This document shows, piece after piece, positions 27,793 through 36,667 of a DNA stretch of 64,000 bases. Within the stretch, counting starts at the first letter, position 1; each line of letters opens with the position of its first letter. Under the pieces are notes generated by a model, which searched no databases, was not told the origin of the DNA, and saw only the letters and a list, made by a program, of their open reading frames with translations. Origin of the DNA: Paraburkholderia bannensis (GTDB lineage Bacteria; Pseudomonadota; Gammaproteobacteria; Burkholderiales; Burkholderiaceae); the NCBI RefSeq assembly GCF_014200455.1, contig NZ_JACHBW010000008.1:271594-335593 (forward strand), written 5' to 3'. Both the position numbers and the translations under genes were made by a program.

Positions 27793-28992
27793 ATGCGTGC
27801 TACCGCGACCGCCATTTCGCCTCAGGCTGGCCACTTTCCGGCCTCGCTGCCGGCCGATGCCAACGACACGCTGGCACTGGACGAGCTTGTCGAGGTCATC
27901 GTCGCGCGCCGCGACGAGTTCGAGCGGCTCTCCCACGTACCGCGCGATGTGATCGAGATGTTCAAGCGTGCGGGCATCTACCGCGCCGCCACGCCGAAGC
28001 GCTTTGGCGGCGACGCCCGTGCGCCCGCTGAATTCCTGCGCATGATCGAACGCATCGCCACCGCCGACGGTTCGGCTGCCTGGGTCGCGAGCTTCGGATC
28101 GGCAAATATCTATCTGGCCGCGCTGCCCCTTGAAACGCAGGCCAAAATCTACGCAAGCGGCCCCGACCAGGCCTTCGGCGCGGGCCTATTTCCGGTGCAG
28201 AAAGTGCAGCCCGCCGAAGGCGGCGGCTGGCTGGTCGCAGGCACCTGGAAATTCGCGAGCGGCTGCAAGGGCGCGGACTGGCTGGGCGTGGGCATCGACA
28301 CCGGCGCCACGGATGGCGGTGCGTCTGGCAAGCCACGCACCGCCGTGTTTCGCGCCTCCGATATCGAAATCGTCGAGAACTGGTGCGTCGTGGGCATGCA
28401 GGGCACCGGCAGCCACGACCTGCGCCTCAGGGGCGCGGTAGTCTCCGACGAATGGACTTTCGTGCGCGGCGGCCCGGCTACCGTGGATGAGCCACTTTAT
28501 CGCTACCCGACGCTCGCTTACGCGGCGCAAGTGCTGGCCGTCGTGAATCTGGGCCTTGCGCGCGCCGCGCTAGACGTCGCCAACCAGATGTCGGGCGGCC
28601 GCCGCACGACGACCGGCGCGCCGCAACTCGCGGACCGCGCTTATTACCGCATCGAACTCGCCAAAGCCGAAGCGCAATTGCGCTCAGCGCGCGCATTCTT
28701 CTATGAGGCCACCGAAAGCGTGTGGGAATCGATTGCGGCCGGCAACAGCGCCACGCCCGATCAGGTGAGCCTGCTGCGTCTCGCAGCCACCCAGGTCGCG
28801 CGCGAAGGCGCGGATGTCGTGATGCGCGCCTATCGCCTGGGCGGCACCATGGCGATCTATCGCACCCATCCCCTCCAGCGCCTTTTGCGCGACGCCATCG
28901 TGGTGACGCAGCACGCTTTCCTCGCCGAAGGTAACTACGATGGCGCGGGCGCGGTTTTTGTAGGCGTGCCGCCGATTCCCGGCTATCTGTGA
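27793..28992 (+). CDS. iacA: Flavin-dependent indole-3-acetate monooxygenase, IacA (acyl-CoA dehydrogenase fold)
   Basis: 399 residues; AGGAG lies 7 nt before the ATG. The fold is that of group D flavin monooxygenases (HpaB/DszC/acyl-CoA dehydrogenase-like): helical N-domain (VPRDVIEMFKRAGIYRAATPKRFGG), middle beta domain (WLVAGTWKFASGCKGADW) and C-terminal helical bundle with a QVAREGADVVMRAYRLGG stretch. IacA hydroxylates the indole ring of indole-3-acetic acid using FADH2/FMNH2 supplied by a separate flavin reductase (IacG). It is first in iacA-B-I-H-E. Assignment as IacA rests on the operon, which matches iac loci gene for gene. Confidence 0.88.
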   Translation: MRATATAISPQAGHFPASLPADANDTLALDELVEVIVARRDEFERLSHVPRDVIEMFKRAGIYRAATPKRFGGDARAPAEFLRMIERIATADGSAAWVASFGSANIYLAALPLETQAKIYASGPDQAFGAGLFPVQKVQPAEGGGWLVAGTWKFASGCKGADWLGVGIDTGATDGGASGKPRTAVFRASDIEIVENWCVVGMQGTGSHDLRLRGAVVSDEWTFVRGGPATVDEPLYRYPTLAYAAQVLAVVNLGLARAALDVANQMSGGRRTTTGAPQLADRAYYRIELAKAEAQLRSARAFFYEATESVWESIAAGNSATPDQVSLLRLAATQVAREGADVVMRAYRLGGTMAIYRTHPLQRLLRDAIVVTQHAFLAEGNYDGAGAVFVGVPPIPGYL

Positions 28993-29070
28993 AGCGCCTT
29001 AGCTCAACGCTCTCGATCAACGCATCCGCCCAATTCAATTATTTGATTCGAACTACCAGGGACATACTCG

Positions 29071-29451
29071 ATGAACACCGCCAACGAGCTTCCTCTGCGC
29101 GTCCTCTTTTGCTGCGGCGTGACGCAGAACTTCTTCGATCTGCCGCGCGAGCAGATTGGCACTGTCTGGCAGGCCTACGGCAGGATGCTGGCCGCCATCG
29201 AGGCGATGGAAGGCGTGCGCGTGCTCGGCATCATGGACGACGATCGCCTCACCGTCGGCCAGTCGGACGGCGCGCCGTGGACCTTCTACATCATGGCCGA
29301 TGTAGTGGATTTCGAAACGGTCACGGCCGTCTGCAATCTCTATCGCACGACTGCGGTTGGCGAATACAACCTCTGGCGCTACGGCAAGATCGAAGCGCGC
29401 GTGGGCCGCGCACTGGCCGTGCCGCCTGCAGTGAACACAGCAAACGCATGA
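29071..29451 (+). CDS. iacB: IacB, small protein of unknown function
   Basis: 126 residues: LRVLFCCGVTQNFFDLPREQIGTVWQAYGRML at the N-terminus, then a ferredoxin-like alpha/beta pattern with WTFYIMADVVDFETVTAVCNLYRTT. No catalytic motif or membrane segment. It occupies the iacB place between iacA and iacI and has the right length for the IacB family, whose biochemical role is unknown. The first residues read MNTANELP. The Cys pair near residue 14 is of interest but unexplained. Confidence 0.8.
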   Translation: MNTANELPLRVLFCCGVTQNFFDLPREQIGTVWQAYGRMLAAIEAMEGVRVLGIMDDDRLTVGQSDGAPWTFYIMADVVDFETVTAVCNLYRTTAVGEYNLWRYGKIEARVGRALAVPPAVNTANA

Positions 29452-29458
29452 GCACACA

Positions 29459-29998
29459 ATGAACGACTCTGACGCACGCATCGCGGCGCTCGAAGCACGC
29501 CTTGCCGATCTCGAAGCGGAGCGCGCGGTGCGCCGGACCTTCATGCGCTATATGGCGCTGTGCGACGTGCCCGCAACGGTGCTCGACGGCGAATCGCTGG
29601 GCGCGCTATTCACCGACGATGCCATCTGGGAAGGCATCGGCACCCATTACGCGCAGACCTTCGGGCGCTCGCTGGGGCGCGCGCAGATCGTCGCCATGCT
29701 CTCGCGCTATTTGCCGCCCGCGCCGCATTTCCGCACCAACGTGCATTTCGTCACCTCGGAAACCATCGACGTGAACGGACAGCAGGCAACGGGACGCTGG
29801 ATCATGATGCAGGCGTCCGGTTATGTCGACGGCAGTGCGGAACTGATCGGCGCGCGGCTCGTGGTGGATTTCACGCCTTCGTCAAACGGCATGGACTGGC
29901 TGATCGCGCATTTGCGCACCGAACGTCTGTTCGACGCACCGTGGTCGGTACATCCCCGCGCCGCCTTTCTTCCTCCAGATCAGGAAACGTCAGCATGA
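29459..29998 (+). CDS. iacI: SnoaL-like (NTF2-fold) protein IacI
   Basis: 179 residues, SnoaL-like/NTF2-fold domain (about 20-150) with the helical start RAVRRTFMRYMALCDV, a LGALFTDDAIWEG strand-turn and a long beta sheet (HFVTSETIDVNGQQATGRWIMM). An N-terminal coiled-coil stretch (IAALEARLADLEAERAV) precedes it. IacI proteins act in the middle of the indole acetate pathway, on hydroxylated/dioxindole intermediates. It follows iacB by 7 bp, and its stop overlaps the iacH start (ATGA). Confidence 0.83.
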   Translation: MNDSDARIAALEARLADLEAERAVRRTFMRYMALCDVPATVLDGESLGALFTDDAIWEGIGTHYAQTFGRSLGRAQIVAMLSRYLPPAPHFRTNVHFVTSETIDVNGQQATGRWIMMQASGYVDGSAELIGARLVVDFTPSSNGMDWLIAHLRTERLFDAPWSVHPRAAFLPPDQETSA

Positions 29999-31128
29999 GT
30001 GCACTGCTTGAGCAATTTTCATTGGGCGGCGATAACGCCCAGAGTTCCACCATCGTCATCAAGGACTCGATCGATATCGCGGGCTATCGCACCACCGGCG
30101 CAAGCCGGGCGCTGGCCAATGTGGCGCCAGCCCGGCGCCACGCCGAAGTCGTCCAACGACTGCTCGATCGCGGCTGGAAGATCGTCGGGAAAGCCAATAT
30201 GCACGAACTGGCTTTCGGCATGACCGGCATTAACGAATACACCGGAACGCCTGTGAATCCGCAGGACGCCACGCGCATTCCCGGCGGCTCGTCCAGCGGC
30301 TCGGCCGTCGCTGTAGGCGCACGCATGGCGGACGCGGCGCTGGGCACCGACACGGGCGGTTCGATACGCGGCCCGGCGGCCTGTTGCGGCGTGATCGGTT
30401 TAAAGCCGACCTTTGGGCGCGTATCGCGAGTCGGCGCAGCGCCCGCGCAGAGCACGCTGGATTGCGTTGGGCCTCTTGCGCGTGAGATGCGGGTGATCAT
30501 TGCTGCCATGTCCGCAATCAGTCCGGCTTTCGACCCAGGTATTGCCGAAGGCGGCGCTGGCGTGGCGCGCATCGGCATCGTGCAGGCCGAGGCGCGGCCC
30601 GATATTTTGAAAGCCGTCGAAATGGCCGTGCGCAAGGCCGATTTCGCATCGGCATACGTCGATCTGCCTGGCCTCGCCGATGCGTTCAGTGCGGGCCTTT
30701 CGATCATCAACCGCGAAACATCGGCGGCATTTGGCCCACTCGTGGAAACGGGCCACCTTCAGCCCGATCTGGAAGCGCGTTTGCGTGCGGCGGCAAAAAC
30801 CAGCGATCTGGACGTGGAAAACGCGGAGCGTGTGAGAACGCGTTTTACCCAGGCGGTGAATTACGCTCTGGCAACCGTGGACGTTCTGATCATGCCCACG
30901 ATGCCTGATTTTCCGATCACGCTTGAACAGGCGCGCAATGGAACTTCGGTGATCGCCATGTCGTCGCTGATCCGGCCGTTTAACCTGAGTGGGCATCCGG
31001 CCCTGAGTCTGCCGGTTCCCGTTTCAGGCACCACGCTCAAAGCGGGCCTGCAAATCGTGGGACGGCATGGCGAGGACGAATGGGTGTGCGCCGTGGCGTC
31101 GCGAATTGAAGCCGCGCTTTCGGTTTGA
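29995..31128 (+). CDS. iacH: Amidase-signature hydrolase IacH
   Basis: 377 residues from the ATG at 29995, coupled to iacI by ATGA. Complete amidase triad: K23 (VIKDSIDIAGY), cis-Ser S99 ([13 protein letters not shown]) and nucleophile S123 (GTDTGGSIRGPA). The enzyme is shorter than GatA-type amidases, as usual for IacH. It is presumed to cleave an amide or aromatic-amide intermediate such as an opened or hydroxylated oxindole. Its exact step in the iac pathway is not firmly known to me. Confidence 0.87.
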   Translation: MSALLEQFSLGGDNAQSSTIVIKDSIDIAGYRTTGASRALANVAPARRHAEVVQRLLDRGWKIVGKANMHELAFGMTGINEYTGTPVNPQDATRIPGGSSSGSAVAVGARMADAALGTDTGGSIRGPAACCGVIGLKPTFGRVSRVGAAPAQSTLDCVGPLAREMRVIIAAMSAISPAFDPGIAEGGAGVARIGIVQAEARPDILKAVEMAVRKADFASAYVDLPGLADAFSAGLSIINRETSAAFGPLVETGHLQPDLEARLRAAAKTSDLDVENAERVRTRFTQAVNYALATVDVLIMPTMPDFPITLEQARNGTSVIAMSSLIRPFNLSGHPALSLPVPVSGTTLKAGLQIVGRHGEDEWVCAVASRIEAALSV

Positions 31129-31204
31129 TCGGTTGATGGGTTGATGGTTTGATTGCTTTATCGTTGCGCGAGCAACAAAATATGAATGCCAGGAGTCTAT
31201 TGCT

Positions 31205-31948
31205 ATGACAACAAGAGTCGTGGTCGTAACAGGCGCGGCCCGAGGTCTGGGCGCGACCATTGCCGCGAAATTTCATGCGGCAGGCTACCGCGTTGCGTTG
31301 GCCGATCTTGCGCTCGACGCGGCACGTGAAGTTGCTGCCTCGCTGAGCCCCGATGGCTCGACTGCCTTTGCCGTTCCGCTCGATGTCACCTCGAAAGTGG
31401 ACTTCGAATGCGCGCTGCAAACCGTCGCCGCGCGCTGGGGACAGGTCCACGCGCTCATCAACAACGCCGGTGCATCCAAGGTCGTACCCGTGATGGAGAT
31501 TACCGGCGAGCAATTCGATCAGGTCATCAACGTCAATCTGAAAAGCGCGCTGTTTGGCTGCCAGGTGTTTGGCCAGTATTTCGCCGATCGCGGCGAGGGG
31601 CGTATTGTCAATATCGCTTCACTAGCGGGGCAAAATGGCGGTTCGGCAACGGGCGCACATTACGCCGCAGCAAAAGGCGGCACGCTTACGCTGACCAAAG
31701 TCTTTGCGCGCGACCTCGCCGCCAAAGGCGTGACGGTGAATGCCATCTCGCCTGGCCCGCTGGATTTGCCCATCGTTCACGAAAGCGTGCCGGCGGATAA
31801 ACTCGACAAGGTGATTGCAGGCATTCCGGTGGGACGGCTCGGCAATGCCGAATATGTGGCCGATGTGGCAATTCTGCTGGCTTCCGGGCAGGCCTATTTC
31901 GCCAATGGCGCTTGCTGGGATGTGAACGGCGGATTATATATGCGCTAA
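31205..31948 (+). CDS. iacE: Short-chain dehydrogenase/reductase IacE
   Basis: 247 residues, classical SDR: cofactor loop TGAARGLG (9-16), NNAG (about 88), catalytic Ser in NIASLAG and Y153/K157 in HYAAAKGG. An Asp at the end of beta-2 (LADLALD) favours NAD(H). IacE proteins act on the 2-hydroxy/3-hydroxy-2-oxo-indole acetate stage. It is last in the operon, 76 bp after iacH, a gap that contains short GGTTGATG repeats. Confidence 0.87.
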   Translation: MTTRVVVVTGAARGLGATIAAKFHAAGYRVALADLALDAAREVAASLSPDGSTAFAVPLDVTSKVDFECALQTVAARWGQVHALINNAGASKVVPVMEITGEQFDQVINVNLKSALFGCQVFGQYFADRGEGRIVNIASLAGQNGGSATGAHYAAAKGGTLTLTKVFARDLAAKGVTVNAISPGPLDLPIVHESVPADKLDKVIAGIPVGRLGNAEYVADVAILLASGQAYFANGACWDVNGGLYMR

Positions 31949-31981
31949 GGGCGCCTGAATTGTGCGTGCTTTTCAGCCGCT

Positions 31982-32011
31982 TGCCAGTCGGTGCCAGTCG
32001 GTTGCCAGTCG
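31982..32011. repeat. Three tandem copies of TGCCAGTCG
   Basis: TGCCAGTCG occurs at 31982-31990, 31992-32000 and 32003-32011, in the short gap between the convergent iacE and response-regulator genes. Probably replication slippage. Confidence 0.6.
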
Positions 32012-32043
32012 CTCTTCGCCGCTGACAAGCACCTGAAACCCGC

Positions 32044-32679
32044 TCAAACTTTATCTGCACCTTCATCCGGATTCCACACTGCGACCACATCGCGCACGAG
32101 CATCGCAATCGATTCCGCACCGAGTTTGTCCTTGATGCTGGCGCGATGCACGTCCACCGTCTTCGCGCTGATTTCCAGATCGGCGGCAATGCGCTTGCTG
32201 CCCTTTCCATCGATCACGCCACGCAGCACCTCTTTCTCGCGCGCCGTCAACGATTCGATTCTCTGCCGCAATTCACCGCGTTTCATTTCAACCGCGTGAC
32301 GCTGCCCGGCGATCTTGAGCGCACGCTGGACGCGGTCAAGCATCTGCTGCGAGTTATAGGGCTTTTCCACGAAATCTATTGCGCCATTCTGCATCGCGCG
32401 AACCGACATGGGGATATCGCCATGACCGCTCACAAAGATAATCGGCAACGTAGCGCCGCGCCGGTTTAGCTCGAACTGCACATCAAAGCCGCTGCGCTCA
32501 GGCATGCGAACATCGAGTATCAGGCAGGCTGGCGTCTTCGCATCATATGCCGCGAGAAACTCCGCGGCGCTACCGAACCCGGCAGATTGAATCCCCACCG
32601 AATCAAGCAGCCACGCGAGCGAGGTACGCATGCCACTATCATCGTCTACGATATAAACGACCTGAGCAGGGACCGTCAT
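32044..32679 (-). CDS. FixJ/NarL-type response regulator of the iac locus
   Basis: 211 residues from the ATG at 32679 (GGAGAG upstream). The receiver domain (5-120) has the acidic pair VDDD, phospho-acceptor D56 (LILDVRMPERSG), VSGHGD and K in VEKPYN. The LuxR-type output domain (about 145-205) shows SLTAREKEVLRGVIDGKGSKRIAADLEISAKTVDVHRASIKDKL. It is close to the FixJ/TodT/StyR group that controls aromatic catabolic operons. It points away from the kinase gene across the iacABIHE operon; together they probably form the two-component system that induces it. Confidence 0.88.
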   Translation of the reverse strand: MTVPAQVVYIVDDDSGMRTSLAWLLDSVGIQSAGFGSAAEFLAAYDAKTPACLILDVRMPERSGFDVQFELNRRGATLPIIFVSGHGDIPMSVRAMQNGAIDFVEKPYNSQQMLDRVQRALKIAGQRHAVEMKRGELRQRIESLTAREKEVLRGVIDGKGSKRIAADLEISAKTVDVHRASIKDKLGAESIAMLVRDVVAVWNPDEGADKV

Positions 32680-32934
32680 CTGCTCTCTCCACAAAAAGTT
32701 AATGCGGCTTCGACCCGCGAGACTGACACATCCTGCACGTGCATTGCAGGCTCGGAAATAGCGTCCTGCTCCCGCGTCATCCTATCCGATCAAAATCGCC
32801 CGGCAAACCAGGTATTGCGCTTGGAGAATGAAAGGGACTTCCCCATCCCGAGGCTGCGGCGGAAAGCGCGAGTCGGCATCAATGTGCCAGGATGAAGTTG
32901 CGAACGTTCATCGACGCCAGAGAGGGGACGTCCA

Positions 32935-33603
32935 TGCCGATCTCCGTCGCCCGGGTCGTCCTTGCGCTTGAAGTGCTTCCTGCCGGGGGCAGCCCGATCC
33001 GTATCCACTGCCGCGTCCAGTTCGGCCAGGCAGGCCGGGGGGCGTCTGCTGGACCTGCACCGTATCGAAATTGTTCTTGCTGGCGTCGGCCTTCAGGTGC
33101 GTGCTGTCCGTGTAGAGCACGTGCCCTTCGACCATGCCGTGGCCCATCGCCTGGCACACGATCTCGTCGAAGATCTGCTGGTACACCGTGGTGTCGGTGA
33201 TGCGCGAGCGGCATGTCCGCGAGAAGGCCGAGGCGTCCGGCACCGTTTCGGTGAGCCGAAAGCGCGCAAATCAGCGGTAGGCGACGTTGACCTGTACCTC
33301 GCGCATGAGCCGGCGCTCGCTGCGCACGCCGAACAGGTAGCCGATGAACGGCAACTTGAGCATGACCACCGGATCGAGTGCAGGGCGGCCATTGTCGGCA
33401 CAGTACAGATGCGCGACTTGCTGGCGGATGAATTCGAAGTCCACGGCCGCTTCGTTCTTGCGCAGCAGGTGTTCATTGCGCACGAGTTCCTCGCCCGTGA
33501 CCATCTCGAGTTCGTAATGAGCAGGCGTCGGTTTCTTGAGCACGGCGCTCATTAAACGACAAAGCCCAGGGCGCCTCCCCAGGCTTTGTCTGCAACCTGA
33601 GGC
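32935..33603 (-). pseudogene. Truncated, frameshifted IS1182-family transposase remnant with one IS end
   Basis: Reading from an ATG at 33552, the remnant gives AVLKKPTPAHYELEMVTGEE, then ALDPVVMLKLPFIGYLFGVR. After a stop/frameshift near 33,272 it continues in another frame with FARFRLTETVPDASAFSR, TTVYQQIFDEIV and VLYTDSTHLKADASKN, then is lost near 32,935. This is the N-terminal 40% of the transposase found frameshifted but full length at 61,572-63,089. The right end (33589-33603) matches that element's 15-bp terminal repeat at 12 of 15 positions. The left end is missing. Confidence 0.85.
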
Positions 33604-33626
33604 CAGCACGAAGCTGGCCTTTTCTT
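33601..33626 (+). terminator. Intrinsic terminator at the IS1182 remnant border
   Basis: GGCCAGC (33601-33607), loop ACGAA, GCTGGCC (33613-33619), then TTTTCTT: a 7-bp perfect GC-rich stem with a T-run on the plus strand. It overlaps the outer bases of the IS end. No plus-strand gene lies just upstream, so it probably shields against read-through. Confidence 0.7.
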
Positions 33627-33749
33627 GGGCGCAGGTCGCACCGCCACGATGACGCCGCGCCCTCATCCAGCACCAGTGTGATGCGACCGACGGCATCGGA
33701 GAAACTCATCTTACCGATTCTCACCGAACCTCTGCCCCCACCGTCACGC

Positions 33750-35063
33750 CTACAGTGAGGCCTGGCGCAACTTTCCAGGAAGGCCAAGCACGAGCAGTCC
33801 CGCGAGGACCAAAAATCCCGCAATCACATACAACGCGATGTTGGTACTGCCGGTATGATCTTTGATCCAACCCACCATGTAGGGACTTGCGAAACCGGCA
33901 AGGTTACCGAGGCAGTTGATGAAGGCGATGCCTGCCGCTGCCGCTGCGCCTCCGAGCATCGCGGTGGGGATACTCCAGAACACCGGTGCGAGACATTGAA
34001 GGCCCATGCATGCAAAGCTCAGCGCCGTCATCGCAAACAATGTATGGTCGCCGTACACAGCGCTACCCACGAGACCCGCCGCGCCGACCAGTGCCGGCAG
34101 TGCGTAATGCCACCGCCGCTCCCCGGTACGATCAGCGCTACGACCGACGGCGATCATGGCGACGATGCCAAAGACGTATGGAATTGCCGAAAGAAGTCCA
34201 ACCTCAAGCGGTGATTTCACGCCAGTGCTGCGAATGATGGAAGGCAGCCAGAAGCCGAACCCGTACTGGCCCATCGAGCTCCCGAAGTAGACAAGGGAAA
34301 GAAGCCAGACCTTGCCATTCCTGAAAACGGATTCCACTGAAACGCCCGGCTTTCCCTTCTCGTCCGCATCGATGTTTTGGCGAAGCAACTTTTTTTGAGC
34401 TGGATTCAGCCATTTCGCACGCTCGATACTGTCGTCGAGGTAAAACAGTGCGGCAATCCCAATCACCAGAGAAGGCGCGCATTCAAGAAGGAACAGCCAT
34501 TGCCACCCCGCCAAACCTTGACGGCCATTGAAACTGTTGAGGATCCAGCCGGAGAGCAGGCCTCCAAACACACCGGCAATAGGAATGGCAGTCATAAAAA
34601 GAGCAATCATGCGGCTTCGCCGCTTAAGCGGAAACCAATAGGTCAAATAGAGGATGATTCCGGGGAAGAACCCCGCTTCCGCCGCACCGATGAGAAAGCG
34701 GATGATGTAGAAGGAGGTCGCCGAATGAACAAATGCCATTGCGCCAGTCAATATCGCCCAGCTGATCATGATTCGGGCGATCCATCGGCGAGCGCCCACC
34801 CGGTGCATGATCAGGTTGCTCGGCACCTCGAACACAAAATAGGCAAGGAAGAAAACGCCAGCGCCGAAGCCGTAGATCTCTTCGGTCCAGTTAAGCTGGG
34901 AAACCATCTGGAGCTTTGCAAAGCTAACGTTAACCCTGTCGAGAAACGCGATAGCAAAGCAGAGGCAAAGAAACGGTATAAGCCGCCACGTCACACGCGA
35001 GTACGTCTCTTGCTCCGCGTCGGAATTAGCGATCGATGCGGTCGTGCTATAGCTCGAGGCCAT
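33750..35063 (-). CDS. MFS transporter, anion:cation symporter (ACS) type
   Basis: 437 residues from the ATG at 35063 (MASSYST), which has TGGAGA 7 nt upstream; upstream in-frame Mets are less suited. Twelve membrane segments. FAIAFLDRVNVSFAK in TM1 and FVFEVPSNLIMHRVGARRWIARIM at TM2-loop-TM3 are hallmarks of the ACS/phthalate-tartrate-hexuronate porter family. The closing segment WIKDHTGSTNIALYVIAGF is also typical. It is divergent from a LysR regulator that probably controls it. The substrate is likely an organic acid; uptake of an aromatic acid by this neighbour of the iac genes is possible but unproven. Confidence 0.87.
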   Translation of the reverse strand: MASSYSTTASIANSDAEQETYSRVTWRLIPFLCLCFAIAFLDRVNVSFAKLQMVSQLNWTEEIYGFGAGVFFLAYFVFEVPSNLIMHRVGARRWIARIMISWAILTGAMAFVHSATSFYIIRFLIGAAEAGFFPGIILYLTYWFPLKRRSRMIALFMTAIPIAGVFGGLLSGWILNSFNGRQGLAGWQWLFLLECAPSLVIGIAALFYLDDSIERAKWLNPAQKKLLRQNIDADEKGKPGVSVESVFRNGKVWLLSLVYFGSSMGQYGFGFWLPSIIRSTGVKSPLEVGLLSAIPYVFGIVAMIAVGRSADRTGERRWHYALPALVGAAGLVGSAVYGDHTLFAMTALSFACMGLQCLAPVFWSIPTAMLGGAAAAAGIAFINCLGNLAGFASPYMVGWIKDHTGSTNIALYVIAGFLVLAGLLVLGLPGKLRQASL

Positions 35064-35143
35064 CGTTGTCTCCATCTGTTGTTTTATAGCGCCATTCTGG
35101 CGGCGGCTCATCGTCGAGACAAACGATGTTTCTTGATGTATTT

Positions 35144-35158
35144 TTAAGAAATTCTTAA
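35144..35158. promoter_or_regulatory. 15-bp perfect palindrome, candidate LysR box
   Basis: TTAAGAA-A-TTCTTAA lies between the divergent MFS and LysR genes, 28 bp before the LysR start. It contains a T-N11-A core (35145/35157), which fits autoregulation and control of the transporter. Confidence 0.5.
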
Positions 35159-35185
35159 AGATACCCTGCTGCGGCACTCGAACCT

Positions 35186-36142
35186 ATGTCCCCTTCCCGT
35201 ATCACGCTGCGCCAACTGGATGCTTTCGTGACCGTTGTCGACACTCATAGTTTTAGTCGAGCCGGTGAACGGCTCTCTTTGACGCCGTCGGCGGTTAGCC
35301 AGCTCATCGCCGAGCTTGAGACGGCGCTGGGTTTTCGCGTGCTTGAGCGAACAACCCGCAATGTGTCTCTCTCGCCAGCTGGCCGCGAGTACCTCGCCTC
35401 GGCGAAAAGCGTCCTGAATCACCTGGAAAGGGCAGCCTCTATAGCTGCCGACATCCGCAACCGCGCGGCTGGTATCGTTCGCGTCGCTGCGCCGCTGGTC
35501 ATTGCGAGCGCCATTCTTCCGTCGGCAATTAAAGCGTACACGGCGGAACACCCAAAAGTTGTAGTGCGAATTCGAGACGCTGCCGTCGACAGCTTGGTCG
35601 ACATGGTTTCGAACGCGGACGTCGACCTCGCCGTTGGACCGGACCGCGAAGTCGGCAATGATGTAGGGCGCATCGCGCTATTCGCGAGCCCGTGGGTTCT
35701 ATGGTGTTCTCCCGACCACCCGTTTGCACATCGAAAATCGGTCCGCTGGAGCGACCTGCGGGCGCAGACGCTTGTTGCAGCAGGACGAGATCATGAGCGA
35801 AGCGTGTCTGAGATGCGTCTCGGTGCGCCGGAAGAGCAGCGAATTGCGCCCATTGAGATTGTTGACAATATCAGTACGGCGCTTGGAATCGCCGCGGAGG
35901 GGCTCGCCATGACGTTGGCACCCGCCTATGTTGGGTTACTCGCGAAGCGTTGGGGACTTACCGTACGGCGCGTCGTCGGCCCCGAGGTCGTCCGACAGGT
36001 ATGCGTGTATTTTTCAACCTCGCGAGCAGCGTCACCTGCGGCTGAGGGGTTCAAGGACTTTCTCGCGACTTGGGTGAATGGACGCAGCGACCTGGGTTCT
36101 CCGTCGCCTTTACCGGGACGGCACGGGACGAAGGACAAGTAA
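35186..36142 (+). CDS. LysR-family regulator divergent from the ACS transporter
   Basis: 318 residues. N-terminal helix-turn-helix ITLRQLDAFVTVVDTHSFSRAGERLSLTPSAVSQLIAELE with the wing LERTTRNVSLSPAGREYL, then an effector domain (about 92-300) opening with IVRVAAPLVIASAILP. The C-terminal 20 residues are Pro/Gly-rich and of no clear role. It is divergent from the MFS gene with a perfect palindrome between them, so it is the probable regulator of that transporter. The downstream side (36,143 to about 36,445) contains no recognisable gene and leads into IS debris. Confidence 0.87.
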   Translation: MSPSRITLRQLDAFVTVVDTHSFSRAGERLSLTPSAVSQLIAELETALGFRVLERTTRNVSLSPAGREYLASAKSVLNHLERAASIAADIRNRAAGIVRVAAPLVIASAILPSAIKAYTAEHPKVVVRIRDAAVDSLVDMVSNADVDLAVGPDREVGNDVGRIALFASPWVLWCSPDHPFAHRKSVRWSDLRAQTLVAAGRDHERSVSEMRLGAPEEQRIAPIEIVDNISTALGIAAEGLAMTLAPAYVGLLAKRWGLTVRRVVGPEVVRQVCVYFSTSRAASPAAEGFKDFLATWVNGRSDLGSPSPLPGRHGTKDK

Positions 36143-36445
36143 CACCAGACACTCAAGCAGCGTAAGGCGTCTGCGGCGCGACGGCTCCCGCGCTGCGCGG
36201 TTCGGCGTTTGGTGCGATCTCGTACGCCATCGGCCCCGTCTACCACCCCGTCGACTGGCCTGATAGAGCCTCCAAGCACCGCGCCCACTCCATGTCGGCG
36301 AAATATGCGATTTCGCCAGCTACCTTTTCACATTAGGTGGAGCAGACCTACGCGATCGCACCCAAAAAGACCGCGACGCTCTGGCGTTCAACGAACATAG
36401 CGGAGTTCGTCGCGTTACCAAACGCCTACGTCCGCCGGTAACGGA

Positions 36446-36665
36446 TCAAGGGCGCCTTTGGCTGTCTCAGCCCCATCGAGTACCGGGAAAGCCTCGGGCT
36501 AACAACGTAAATCAGTCCAGGAAATAGCCGCATCCCCGATTTGCACAGCGGCGAAATCGTTGGCTTTGCGACAGGTGAACGCATGCCGAAGGACCTGGCG
36601 ATGCCGACGCTGTTTCGCGCCGTCTCGAACCGACGTCCGAAGCCCGGCCTGCTTCAGCATAGGAC
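36446..36665 (+). pseudogene. IS3-family transposase fragments
   Basis: Two short pieces of an IS3-type OrfB are readable but in scrambled order. IKGAFGCLSPIEYRESLGL (about 36446-36505), the C-terminal end, comes before LHSGEIVGFATGERMPKDL and LFRAVSNRRPKPGLLQH (36539-36660), which belong to the catalytic core. Their order and the lack of flanking domains show a degraded, rearranged element. Confidence 0.7.
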
Positions 36666-36667
36666 GG

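Noticed and set aside
28478..29038. Minus-strand frame overlapping the iacA 3' end
   Set aside because: Shadow of iacA; Arg/Trp-rich translation, no start signals.
31129..31165. GGTTGATGGGTTGATGGTTTGATT repeats before iacE
   Set aside because: Short imperfect slippage repeats without regulatory symmetry; noted only in the iacE entry.
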